A stretch of 29,103 nucleotides of DNA. Origin: a virus. Of this stretch, positions 11,401 to 18,111 are shown one piece after another. The notes below the pieces were generated by a model that saw only the letters and a program-made list of their open reading frames with translations, was not told the DNA's origin and did no database searches. The position numbers and the translations under genes were made by a program. The stretch covers positions 1 through 29,103 of the IMG/VR virus record IMGVR_UViG_3300025099_000095; one strand, written 5' to 3'. Each line of letters begins with the position of its first letter. Position 1 is the first letter of the stretch.

Positions 11401-11481
11401 ATCGGTAAATTGATTACCAACTAAACCGTCACTAAAACTATCTAGTCCACTACTAGCATATATATTATTACCATTTGCCAT
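2434..11481 (-). CDS. Giant (3015 aa) gp7/gpI-like baseplate wedge protein with adhesin-like domains
   Basis: This is the largest gene here. Residues about 340-490 are helical and resemble the tail protein I/gp7 family of contractile tails, notably YLFKSKGTRKSIEFLLRLIG near 453-472. In T4-type baseplates gp7 joins gp6 and gp25 to form the inner wedge, and both partners are encoded upstream, which supports the call. T4 gp7 is about 1030 aa, so this protein is roughly three times longer. Residues about 990-1240 resemble a von Willebrand A fold: DIYAFYDTTST at 1000-1010, then DVIIINFVDESD at 1135-1146. Residues about 1517-1577 look like a CBM5/12 module. The middle is Cys-rich, and the C-terminus has six closely spaced Cys (2950, 2952, 2968, 2974, 2978, 2982). 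It ends with TAA, and the ATG follows a TAGTAG at the end of the preceding gene. The structural role is likely; the added domains are tentative. Confidence 0.8.
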   Translation of the reverse strand: MANGNNIYASSGLDSFSDGLVGNQFTDGSSQFTLGNFGISVSVTDKQNTEFSLGNFSKPITLESINLQNPEQTKILANNQLKAFINYDPHKVTDFTLYGSLAERMKVATQNVVKNFPAGLSVEKVRPDFLTGQTATNILHDSFDKETTLNVNVLQIKNPFAIEFTTIGNLFFTGTTDGVSEIRNFTKEFSKYSLFIGSNEYPVTDITPATSNVSGSLVITVEGNPFSATTSAATTTTKEFIIRPSTLNTEEIFDELGDIEQVLLNRESIPLYTAKFDMLRESNSGALIKSSKSITWPLTDNWNILIDGFSFTTYLNSLNDIAITYDSYKTNLISRFLTTGALKEFDTEDQAFEKVLQIYGRSFDEVKKYIDGLAYMTNVTYDKIHNVPDTLLKNLAQMLGWGTPNSIAQVDLMDALFSRGGKQEFAGVATNKTPTQLNLELYRKILVNTAYLFKSKGTRKSIEFLLRLIGAPQGLIEFNEHVYLAGNRINVEKFNQKLDSFSGGTYTEDVPVRNQYFSETPPTVGVIPITITGYTYGVSAVTRQVTAIREEYPVGKDGYPVPPTFSKDGYFQAGAGWFERTPEHKSSRVVDEKKSVFTGDSPSVVTQYGPFTYGEKYLDYLRKFPDMNEGYDLSRTVDNKKSWVASEKRTQDESFVNLQNRVSLLRGRGTKYYAHTDRQILNVKNVDLFLNVGQGLTWDVWNTSNKFGCLYGLKPLVDLNPLYPSPPVGPDWTPIQIDASKLSFFEFAESFWKIHVNVKNRLTIDDGHGGGYPTLQMVYLDYLNSKSVCGIPNNQYTYEKMLEFVDNMEDYWVRLVEQMVPATTIWQGGTKIENSAFHRYKYAYKHEPVCDDLECLGSWVECVGPRFEEVLVNGHLASNSITFSGAGWFNKITLNGTMYTGPVYYSSTTISDIPTTDLWLDNMVNILSGITGECFSYYVFDDTTTGIPSIDNPRTIVVQGCCSGGTDMWGVNGPTPGTFLAEACLNLNGVYASIASKKTDIYAFYDTTSTPGDTMFAAKASIDTFSNSMRTTGWSGKTYHIPLFGDTAANERWLGWSSYPADGHAIRTSSTAPDTCSPCWSNAGGPYFLGNPRKFCEPENGGFAVWPDEVPDANMPPNGNFGQGSHGLWTGGSKDVIIINFVDESDTSYYTADNTGIFNNVMATPNQGPPTPNAQGLQFGFNGAQGLTTKGPPTGAAADWSRSGIAQPTAAYVTDFNNFMTAHATFDYFAGLMYPMTIDNLPQRMDMNLHVYGAMETGWCTGCIFTNNPADTCFQYNLSGGTTITGHTPYREWSVQDNFTGVTVCQWTSKTGDTCSLNPTATGFTAYTYMVPCVEPLKENGTVLAAGGTLSAITNSNPYTSVSGTNVHTGYMGPGLKNFGWDWKSKGVPEACHQNERLIRNCSNTQYGIGDLGYGSPCYQGCVGYPGGSPNIYRGQLSCNDHTHTEYNQRVGSPCTGPWVSPGAPNGIFLSVNEAEFFTGDEFNKDLLDFLKGDTTLALGDFEYCEAICTQPCEPKNYNQWTQQKSYNLGQIVQYGRECYRSLISGNTSEPTVGAIESYTGNTICGPFSGTGYTQTWENLSISPMSFDGGNDFRPREDCTDLVEIPDVPQFSGTGFTTNPVIFKDGIYNIGGQDCFDSSYMVGDDFLDPCNCDTTVMSADTQLFGVFADGVEDRKSVDPGTNNLLYFNSSTKVCCGGDTKNAGQAYLLEPYYYEWVESACTYEAKTCAITEPFNWSICNMQDSFSGAVAYRCWSPCDIGLLESTGRPATPSVISNTSYPWIRPNGPSGGGHSRYLDMGNTMGGASTRAATVMNSPGNLNRCICKNSDWKSVMYDAMNGLGGLFPTVINDFKIEGTAKVQTSMPYITKTLREQNIGKIKADTIGMVTPCCIGDKLEIINHIYSDSTYLGMRKWEVELSDTTEFYLYRMHRDAVDRCFIRIPKEYVTFTSDNSSLDNPTMDLLNPLVGTDTEIVIELAPSETKDFFGLYQLSGPLGATYMTHPAYWGNSSSGNLMTWKDLENIFTNFTLDGNRKYGYQLEINLICNGLPADAIEFNDKIVSYGGLDTIDNDIPSGKPCPTNLNAPMLQLTPLDGNKKEVSDTMTSLMNSSLTQLAGEGGLVEFNYQQYFNRYHPSVDTEDYEIVDGNIYAVLNNTPYKSGLEIPYNQTSVNVIVDPTTRVATRTALTYTDSNGYEKVKLNWFSTIVQTYPNHTTQLFFRNQSVRDGFAYSLTSKQIGNVESYNLYNPDYKTVVGTGPDERSSSTFEEIPALSTEMNFSLSAVTVGALSPTNSFHKTFIKYKNLNDWVERTLGNDIFSNSYARYRSDGELDYFEIRKDYTTALGVDNSGNNLYTPLKSLNVELLATTYGDWRTFRREYHQLSGLTTQYTGYTNLGIYNSGSTNNNLNSDLTFDLVYTYSGFTGTTVIPMNGPTADGATLQGGSNTITAACVKPEVLNENGGPLYKQVNVDNDYIYYKILTTAEYRFQYQGALTLDYYDTGWCEYLRNYYKIYTDYSYPSNDYHYKNLVNSSILYAGGGSDVTTQEGYDSNPYTNISPYWRVTPSYGFSQYKGIDHLKAEIWIERKLSGSTSAVTLTQYVIGNNPQVYPTADKFLTLDVTPGDLIADTYNISGATCGYPSVSGDSGHVFTKIVDVSLDTKCIKLNAGDEIRLKHRVNWTSTSKMSGATSVNLRLGSKTVNMETTYPWYRVTMDACNTKKQALGLVWDVDNYGRDLIWWNNGKKFTGKEKGSLFVTTMFDSQPLVYSPPINNEKDITNLTYLDVSQKYRGEFELGISKSKSARWNETLLNGGFTNAVQPFGTEPFSSHGMMTYWTMPRFNSYVGETPPFPNYQHTYLVETIFQVKGTDRRFSHMVYYNDNPDTTMNYFNATTLFGNPADVGTGRDYIVQNRNQTERKMYFSLSDLIIDGEPITIRTNQYNLYSSLEATEEYTTLCECRVENEGKVIADKTLNCKNNTSCGRKCQEFCKGVRPNQTMVGKLKSLGINTPIGRSTLGRNNRY

Positions 11482-11484
11482 CTA

Positions 11485-12390
11485 CTATTCTATATTGCTA
11501 AATGCTTTACTAAAGTCTATATTATTTCCTTTGTCTTTTCTTACTTCATATAATGGAGTACCGAATTGGTCTCGTTTTTCATATAATGTGTATTGTTTAT
11601 AAATGTTATTGTCTGCATCATATAGAGTATAAATTCCATCACTCAATGACTTACTTTGATTACCGTATAATGCAATACCTAAACTTTCTACGTCATAATC
11701 TACCATTTCAATATCTAAAGTAATTGGATTAAAATAAGTGTTAGTAATTATTACACTTTGGTCTGGTTGTCCAATATAAGGAAGTGCACTTGGTTTATTG
11801 GTAGGAGCTGAAGTTGGTGTTAAGGTACAGAATAAGAGATTACTTCCTCCGTTTACATATCTATATCTAATCGCTTTCTGACTACTATTAGTTAGGTTTT
11901 GAGTTACTGGTTCACAGAAAAAGGATGAAGTTACTATACGGTAGAAGTTTGGTATCTTAGTCCCATCTGAATTAAGATATTCGATTCTAAAACCTACCAA
12001 TCCATTATTAACAAATCTATTTCTAAATTTACTATCTACGTTATTAAGGTCAAATACTAACCCTTTAACATTAGGTAAAGAAGAAAGAACCCCACAATCG
12101 GTAATTGTGGTCCTTATTTCTACTGGTTTAATGTATACCGTATAAATTCCTTTTTTATCAAACTCAGATGATGGTAGCTTTAAATTGTAAAGACCACCTA
12201 AAATTTCTACATTTGCATTACCTGAGGTATTTCCGTTATGATAATAAGGTGCTAAGATTGCGTTTGCGTCTAAACTTTTTACAACCACACCACTGTTTGC
12301 TTCCCTTGTAGGGGTATAAACCATAACAATATCTACATCTTCTGGTGATACGTCAGCGGGTCTTTTTATTCCATATGCTCCTAATGCCAT
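11485..12390 (-). CDS. Phage structural protein of unknown function (301 aa)
   Basis: I do not recognise this protein. It starts at an ATG preceded by AAAAAATTAAAA and no Shine-Dalgarno motif, and ends in TAG followed immediately by a second TAG before the next ATG. The sequence is rich in beta-forming residues and Asn, with no signal peptide, membrane segment or catalytic motif that I can see. The N-terminal part (ALGAYGIKRPADVSPEDVDI) and a C-terminal stretch (DGIYTLYDADNNIYKQYTLY, near residue 255) look like compact conserved blocks. It lies between the 941-residue repeat protein and the giant gp7-like protein, so a baseplate or tail-fibre attachment role is a reasonable inference. It could be an adaptor joining the surface proteins to the wedge, but nothing in the sequence shows that directly. 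Confidence 0.8.
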   Translation of the reverse strand: MALGAYGIKRPADVSPEDVDIVMVYTPTREANSGVVVKSLDANAILAPYYHNGNTSGNANVEILGGLYNLKLPSSEFDKKGIYTVYIKPVEIRTTITDCGVLSSLPNVKGLVFDLNNVDSKFRNRFVNNGLVGFRIEYLNSDGTKIPNFYRIVTSSFFCEPVTQNLTNSSQKAIRYRYVNGGSNLLFCTLTPTSAPTNKPSALPYIGQPDQSVIITNTYFNPITLDIEMVDYDVESLGIALYGNQSKSLSDGIYTLYDADNNIYKQYTLYEKRDQFGTPLYEVRKDKGNNIDFSKAFSNIE

Positions 12391-12401
12391 TTTTTAATTT
12401 T

Positions 12402-15227
12402 TTATTCTTGTTTCTTTATTTTATAATACCCATAAGCGTAATTTACCAATCCTCCCATAGTCTTTATCTCCCCCAATCTTTGATTTGGCTCCATAACAGA
12501 CTGTTTGCCCCTCTCAATAAATATTTCTGATTGTATTTCTGGTGGTTCCGAAACATTCATTAATGCTTCTTCTTTTGTAAGAGGTTCTCTACATAATAAA
12601 ACAGGGGTTCCATTTAAGAAATTAACCTCGTCTTGGAAGGGTGTGATAACGTATTCACAACTTCCGTCATCAATCATTGCTAATGCGTTATAATTCCATG
12701 CATTAGGGTCCGTACAACCTTCCGTAGGATATGTACAACAACTAAAATCTTGAGGGTGTGGTACTGGTAAGGGGCCTGGTGAATAAGGTCCACCACAATC
12801 TTCAGTAGCTAGAGGATTATAATTAATTGCCTGTGGGTCCATACATCCCGGACCTGCTCCTGGAATATCATAAGTACAGAGAGTTAAATCTGGTACCCAC
12901 GCTATTTGCATATTAATATAACTTGGTCCTTGAGCTATCCAATTAGGATGAGTATTAGTTGAAGTACACATAGGTGGTCCTCCCGCTGAAATTGCCGTAT
13001 AGTTAGCAGGGTCAGCACAAGGGTCGTAGTTAACTGCAAAGACGTCAGGACAACCATAATCATACGTACATGAACCATCCATAATATTTGCCATTGGGTC
13101 GTAGTTATTTGCCGGTATTCCTGGATAGACGTATCCCGGATATGGTATGGCACCAACAACACTTAATCCTAAACCACCATCATCTATACACCCATTAATT
13201 GGTTCATCATAAAAACATGAACCGGAATCTACATTTGCTAAGGGATTATAATTCCACACTAAATAAGAACCAAAACCAAAAATATCTGGATTACCTGGTG
13301 TTGCTGGGGTATTATCCATACATCCAGGTATTTGATATTGACAACAATCTGCCCATCCCGGGTTGTACGTACCAGGACCTCCTGGTGGATGTGGGTCACC
13401 ATTACAATCTTCTAAACAATTTGGACAATAGTTACTTGCACCTACAGCAGAAGACGTTATATTAGTCGGACTCACAAGACCTATCATAACCGAATAACCT
13501 GGATAAAAAGGTATGTCTGTATTACCACCTGCACTAGCCCATGAAAACGATGGATTTGCTGGTGTATACCTAGCTGGGTCAGGCACTGCTGGGGGAACAC
13601 CCCCACCACCGGTCCATGGTGATAACACACCATTTCCATCATCTCTACATCCCGCATCTGAACAACAACAAGTATCGGCACTCTGGTAATTGGTTTTATT
13701 CCACGCATATGGGTGGTTAGACATATTAGGTGCACCATTAGAAGTTAAACTAGTACAAGGAACTGGACTACCTGCTGAAGGTTGGGTGGCAGTCGTTGGT
13801 AACCCTTGTGCGTCGTTATAATTAAAAGTTGTAGCTCCTCCCGCAACCCATGAAACATTTTCACACATCCATTGTGAATTTACGTTATCCCAGTATTTTG
13901 AATGTGCTGGGTCTGGATTTCCCTGACAGTCTAAACCACTAGAAGTAGTGGTTGCTCCATTAAAATTAGCAAAATTAGGGTCGGGACAACCAAATTGACT
14001 ATACTTACAACAAGCGTCCCAATCTTGACTCTGTTTAAAGTCTGCATTGTGGTATTTAACATCAGGGTTGGGATTATATTGAGTTGGGCTACTTCTGTCA
14101 CCACCTGCTCCCATTGTTTCACATCCTGCATATTGGTGATTAACACCGTACCCAACTCCACCATATACTGCAGTTGTCTCAGCACCTAAAGGACTATCCC
14201 ATGAACTCGCCGCACCATTCCATGTAGGAAATAGGGTGGTATTAGTTGCTGGGTCTACAAGGCTAGTACCATAACATGGATGAAAAACTGCTTTTCCTTC
14301 ACAATCAAAACACCCATTATCAGCTCCAGTTACTTGTCCTGTCACATCAAAACCATTTAAAATAGAATTATTCGAGATACATCCTGTTGGGGATGGGTTC
14401 GTTGGGGGACCTAAACACTGACCATTAGGTGAACAATCACCGTCTTGGCATGTTTGCCAAACAGTTGAAGTAAGAGGACATCCAGGAGTTAAATTGTGTC
14501 CGTTCGGTATTGATTGGGATGGTATATTTGTACCATAATCCATTGGGTTTAGACAGGAGGATAGTGGGCATCCGTCCTCGTTTTCGGTACCTAATAGTAA
14601 AGGATTAATACATAATGATATCCATGGAAAACCACCTTCGTTTGAGGCATACTGCCATCCACACGTTGAAGGAGCCTTCCACCAACCACTTAAACCTGCT
14701 TGACTATTAAATAGGTATTCGTGAAATGTCAAATCTAATCTACCCGCACCAGCCCATGAACCAGTCCCACAAGGTCCAGCCCAAATACCACTAGGGTCCC
14801 TATATAGCCCTCTGTTACCATGTAATTGATAAAGTCCACTAAAAATTTGACCACACCTACTACTCTGACCTATATTAAAATAGTACATTCTACTGGTCGT
14901 GGAAAGACTATATATTCCAGTAGTACCACCTGGAAAATAACCACTTGTCCATGTATCTTCGTGTGATGTATAGGTATTAGTCCTAACAAACTGATAAAAA
15001 AATGGAATATCCCCTGCCATCATACCCGAACATAAACATGAACAAGAATCCGTACCACTTTCTAACCCTGAATTTGCAGTATTGGCACCGTCATATGCTG
15101 AATTGTAATTAGAATTACTAAAACCACCACCAACTAACTTAGGGTAGTTATATCCTACACCCCATGTTACTGCTCCTATTTGTTCAGTTCCGGTTGAAGG
15201 TCCTGATGCTTGTCCTGGACATCCCAT
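12402..15227 (-). CDS. Cys-rich repeat protein with NYNP/DDGSC modules (941 aa), probable tail adhesin
   Basis: The protein is very rich in Gly, Pro, Asn and Cys. Its C-terminal half holds imperfect repeats that start GC[TMPI]D, continue with a NYNP- or NYDP-like block and often end in a D-D/S-G-S-C turn. The best copy is GCTDPNAWNYNALAMIDDGS near residue 837. Others begin near 413, 520, 635, 679, 726 and 793. This module is known from secreted and surface proteins of Bacteroidota and from some phage structural proteins. The Asp-rich turns could bind calcium and the paired Cys could form disulfides, both of which suit an extracellular environment. The N-terminal half is also Cys- and Trp-rich but has no clear repeat. 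The C-terminal 60 residues lose the repeat and are more polar, which may be an attachment segment. Its position inside the baseplate block suggests a host-contacting tail protein. The function is inferred. Confidence 0.82.
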   Translation of the reverse strand: MGCPGQASGPSTGTEQIGAVTWGVGYNYPKLVGGGFSNSNYNSAYDGANTANSGLESGTDSCSCLCSGMMAGDIPFFYQFVRTNTYTSHEDTWTSGYFPGGTTGIYSLSTTSRMYYFNIGQSSRCGQIFSGLYQLHGNRGLYRDPSGIWAGPCGTGSWAGAGRLDLTFHEYLFNSQAGLSGWWKAPSTCGWQYASNEGGFPWISLCINPLLLGTENEDGCPLSSCLNPMDYGTNIPSQSIPNGHNLTPGCPLTSTVWQTCQDGDCSPNGQCLGPPTNPSPTGCISNNSILNGFDVTGQVTGADNGCFDCEGKAVFHPCYGTSLVDPATNTTLFPTWNGAASSWDSPLGAETTAVYGGVGYGVNHQYAGCETMGAGGDRSSPTQYNPNPDVKYHNADFKQSQDWDACCKYSQFGCPDPNFANFNGATTTSSGLDCQGNPDPAHSKYWDNVNSQWMCENVSWVAGGATTFNYNDAQGLPTTATQPSAGSPVPCTSLTSNGAPNMSNHPYAWNKTNYQSADTCCCSDAGCRDDGNGVLSPWTGGGGVPPAVPDPARYTPANPSFSWASAGGNTDIPFYPGYSVMIGLVSPTNITSSAVGASNYCPNCLEDCNGDPHPPGGPGTYNPGWADCCQYQIPGCMDNTPATPGNPDIFGFGSYLVWNYNPLANVDSGSCFYDEPINGCIDDGGLGLSVVGAIPYPGYVYPGIPANNYDPMANIMDGSCTYDYGCPDVFAVNYDPCADPANYTAISAGGPPMCTSTNTHPNWIAQGPSYINMQIAWVPDLTLCTYDIPGAGPGCMDPQAINYNPLATEDCGGPYSPGPLPVPHPQDFSCCTYPTEGCTDPNAWNYNALAMIDDGSCEYVITPFQDEVNFLNGTPVLLCREPLTKEEALMNVSEPPEIQSEIFIERGKQSVMEPNQRLGEIKTMGGLVNYAYGYYKIKKQE
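12645..13995 (-). repeat. Protein-level tandem repeats (GCxD...NYNP...DDGSC) within the 941-aa protein
   Basis: About seven diverged units are visible in the translated minus strand, spaced irregularly by roughly 40-115 residues. Four carry the NY[ND]P or NYN core (near residues 650, 700, 733 and 800-845), and three end in a GSC[FTE]Y motif. The DNA itself is too diverged to be a simple nucleotide repeat, so these units look old and under protein-level selection rather than freshly duplicated. Confidence 0.7.
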
Positions 15228-15240
15228 ATTTTATATTTTA

Positions 15241-17157
15241 TTAATCACTAGTTTCTACTGTTATAGAGACTTGTTTAGTACATCCTTTATCATTTAAAAT
15301 GGTAAAGGTGTAAAGACCAGCTGCTGGTCCATTTATATTTGTATAATTGCTAGGACAAAGATTGTCAAAGAAAATATTATTATATTGCCCATTTACAGGA
15401 TAAATAGTTATAGATTCTGAGGTATTATTATTTGTAATAGTATACTCTGAACTTAACATGTCAAATCCACCCATTTCTACTACACCATCACAATCAAAAG
15501 TATGTGATTGAATTCCATTTGCATTTGTTAATGTAACAGTACCACATGTTTGAACATTATTTAAAGTTATATTAAGATTTTCTATTTCTGTACATCCACA
15601 GTTAGCGTTACAACCCTCTAACGAGGAATACATATTACTTTGTGCTAATAAACTACTATAAGTCGATTCTCCACTATCTTCATCTATCCAACTACCTTGT
15701 GGTATTTCACTACAAACCGTATTCATACATTCAAATAACCTATCCAAAGGGGTTATATTACTTACTTTAGGAATTACGGGAGTAGGTAAGGCTGTTTTCT
15801 CTTCTTGGGGTGCTCCGTATACTATCGCAGAACCTAATACTCCACCTGCCACTCGATTTCCTGGTCCTGCTCTCCTCATCAATCCATTTGCTTGTTTACA
15901 CTCATCTTCAGTACACCAAAGAGGACTCTGTTGATTAACTGTTACATAGTGACCTGGATTTGATGGGTCGGGTATTAGATATAGGAAAAGATTTGCCTGG
16001 GTCCCTGAATTTGGTGGGAAGCCTCCACCTCCACCATCTAAATAATCTCTAATTGTCATACAATCCATTCCCATATGGACTATCCAACAATCTAAATGTG
16101 GGTCTTCACTGCAATTACAAACTTCCTCTTCTTTACAACAATGATAATCTATATTATCATGATTTAATCCCATACTCATAGCTGAGTATGCTGTGGTCCC
16201 TCCACTATAATCTATATAATTAATATCGTTTAAAGTGTATGCCGTATACCAAGAAGAAATGGTAGTTATAACACCAGTACCCGATAATCCCACATTTACC
16301 ACTGACCCTACATTTGGGTATGGGTTGGTCCCGTATTGTTTTAAAACTTTTAACTGACTGGTATAGGAGTGTCCTGTAACCGCAAAAGGTGTATTCACCC
16401 AATTACTACTTAGAGTATCCCACACATCTGGATTACTATCCCCCCAAAATATCCAATCTTGGGTTACCGAATCACATCCAATTGGGTCTCCAATATTTGG
16501 AGCTAACATAGAAAAGTTTCCGAATGGGTTTGGTATTACTGGACTATTAAAGTATGGAATAGGAACACTCCTAGAAATGAATGTGGTTCCCCAGGGATTT
16601 ACTTGACTTAAAGTTATAGTATAACCACTACTAGGTGTGGTGTAGGTATGACTTGCAGTTACTTGTAAAGGTGGAGTTAATTGTGATGTATTACCATCTC
16701 CCCAATCTACATCATAAGGAGCAACTCTTAAAAATTTCCTAAATTCTAAATCTGCTGTATTAAATATAGTGATACTATTATTGTTTCCTGTATATACAAA
16801 ATTAACTAATACATCTCGTTGTACGGCTAACCCATCAAATGGTGTATAAACCCCAATATCGTTAAAATCTTGAGTTAAAAGTATAGGTATTGTAATACCT
16901 GTTAAACAAGGAGGTGGAGGTGGAAGAGGAGCTGTGGATGTTAAACTTCTCCATGAATCACACCTATAATCGTTCCTCACTTTTGCTTTCCAATATCCAC
17001 ATTTTCCTCCATTATTAAAAAAACAATTATTACAATTTTGTCCACTAAGTAAATTATTCTTTTGTTCAGACACATAAGATAATGGTAATTGGGCTGGTAT
17101 TGCATCTAGTTGTCCTGGATACAATCTTCTCTGAATTTGTAATGAATGTCTCTCCAT
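15241..17157 (-). CDS. Tail/baseplate protein with four-Cys site, PKD-like and SprB-like folds (638 aa)
   Basis: The N-terminus contains a compact Cys motif at C42, C45, C53 and C66 (C-x2-C-x7-C-x12-C, ending CDSW). This resembles HiPIP-like four-Cys patterns found in phage tail proteins, so it may hold an Fe-S cluster or zinc. Residues about 120-195 look like a PKD-type beta-sandwich: VDWGDGNTSQL at 150-160, then ASHTYTTPSSGYTITL. A second, weaker copy follows (IFWGDSN, later TGHSYTS). The last 70 residues resemble a SprB-type repeat (AAGLYTFTILNDKGC). PKD and SprB modules are typical of extracellular Bacteroidota adhesins. The gene starts with ATG after TAAAAT, 3 bases downstream of the 316-residue gene's stop, and ends in TAA 13 bases before the 941-residue gene. 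A baseplate-surface or fibre role is inferred from context. Confidence 0.8.
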   Translation of the reverse strand: MERHSLQIQRRLYPGQLDAIPAQLPLSYVSEQKNNLLSGQNCNNCFFNNGGKCGYWKAKVRNDYRCDSWRSLTSTAPLPPPPPCLTGITIPILLTQDFNDIGVYTPFDGLAVQRDVLVNFVYTGNNNSITIFNTADLEFRKFLRVAPYDVDWGDGNTSQLTPPLQVTASHTYTTPSSGYTITLSQVNPWGTTFISRSVPIPYFNSPVIPNPFGNFSMLAPNIGDPIGCDSVTQDWIFWGDSNPDVWDTLSSNWVNTPFAVTGHSYTSQLKVLKQYGTNPYPNVGSVVNVGLSGTGVITTISSWYTAYTLNDINYIDYSGGTTAYSAMSMGLNHDNIDYHCCKEEEVCNCSEDPHLDCWIVHMGMDCMTIRDYLDGGGGGFPPNSGTQANLFLYLIPDPSNPGHYVTVNQQSPLWCTEDECKQANGLMRRAGPGNRVAGGVLGSAIVYGAPQEEKTALPTPVIPKVSNITPLDRLFECMNTVCSEIPQGSWIDEDSGESTYSSLLAQSNMYSSLEGCNANCGCTEIENLNITLNNVQTCGTVTLTNANGIQSHTFDCDGVVEMGGFDMLSSEYTITNNNTSESITIYPVNGQYNNIFFDNLCPSNYTNINGPAAGLYTFTILNDKGCTKQVSITVETSD

Positions 17158-17160
17158 ATT

Positions 17161-18111
17161 TTATACTGGGTTTACGTATTCCCAAAACTCTATCGGGGTG
17201 TTTATACTTGTTCCTACTCTAGTACCTGCCATGTCTTCAACCCAATAGGTAAAATTATTTTTATCTAAGAGTAATTTATAATACATATTATTGGCTGGGT
17301 CAAAACTAGTCGGGTTAGGTAATGTGGACGGGTCTACATTGGTAAATCTAGACACCTCACCATCTCTACCATTATAAAACTTTGTAGACATATAGAAAGT
17401 ATTAAGATTTAAATAGGTACTCTCTTTTAACCAATAAAAGAAGTAACCTATACTTTTATTATCCATATCAAAGTGATAACGGGGTATTGGTACATTACGT
17501 GCAGTATCTAATACTGTATTTAACCCACTAGCATCCATTATTGGGGGGTCGGGAACATTCATATTTAAAGCACCCCATTCTGAAATAACTTGTGCTGGTG
17601 TTGACCCAATAATGTTATTCATACAATCTGCATCTATGGCAGATAAATTAAGTTTAGTACCATTCACGGGACTAAGAATATTGGACATATAGAATTTTTG
17701 TCTTGTCTTTACAGGATTATCATAAAAATCTAACTTAAAGAAACTTTTTAACAAATCAGAGGTATTTTCCCCCAATTCCTGATTGGTGTAACCTTTAAAG
17801 TTAAATCCAAACGGGTAGGGTTGGAATGGTGTGGCGAAGGGGAGTGTCGTAGGGTAGAGTCCCGTAGATACTTGATAAAAGTTAAACTGGTAGAATATAT
17901 CGGGACTTTCTTCACTATTATCTAATAATGGAGCATGTCTATATCTACTTACTTCAAAGTCTTTAGTGGGATTTACTAATTTTCTTACTACGTCATTCTC
18001 ATATACTTTTATTAAATCTTCTCTACCAGTCTCATCGAAAGTAGTACCGAACCCTAGTTGAATGACTGGGTCTTTAGTGTTTATATTAAATGTAAATTTA
18101 TTCGCAGCCAT
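17161..18111 (-). CDS. Phage structural protein of unknown function (316 aa)
   Basis: Not recognised. Its start (ATG in AACAGATGGC) lies inside the end of the upstream 597-residue gene, overlapping it by 14 bases in another frame, which points to translational coupling. The sequence is rich in Phe, Tyr, Asn and Pro, with no signal peptide or membrane helix. The N-terminal block (FTFNINTKDPVIQLGFGTTF) and the aromatic-rich middle suggest a folded beta-rich virion protein. Given its place between two other structural genes in a baseplate block, I infer a baseplate or tail component. I cannot match it to a named T4 protein such as gp8, gp9 or gp10. Confidence 0.8.
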   Translation of the reverse strand: MAANKFTFNINTKDPVIQLGFGTTFDETGREDLIKVYENDVVRKLVNPTKDFEVSRYRHAPLLDNSEESPDIFYQFNFYQVSTGLYPTTLPFATPFQPYPFGFNFKGYTNQELGENTSDLLKSFFKLDFYDNPVKTRQKFYMSNILSPVNGTKLNLSAIDADCMNNIIGSTPAQVISEWGALNMNVPDPPIMDASGLNTVLDTARNVPIPRYHFDMDNKSIGYFFYWLKESTYLNLNTFYMSTKFYNGRDGEVSRFTNVDPSTLPNPTSFDPANNMYYKLLLDKNNFTYWVEDMAGTRVGTSINTPIEFWEYVNPV

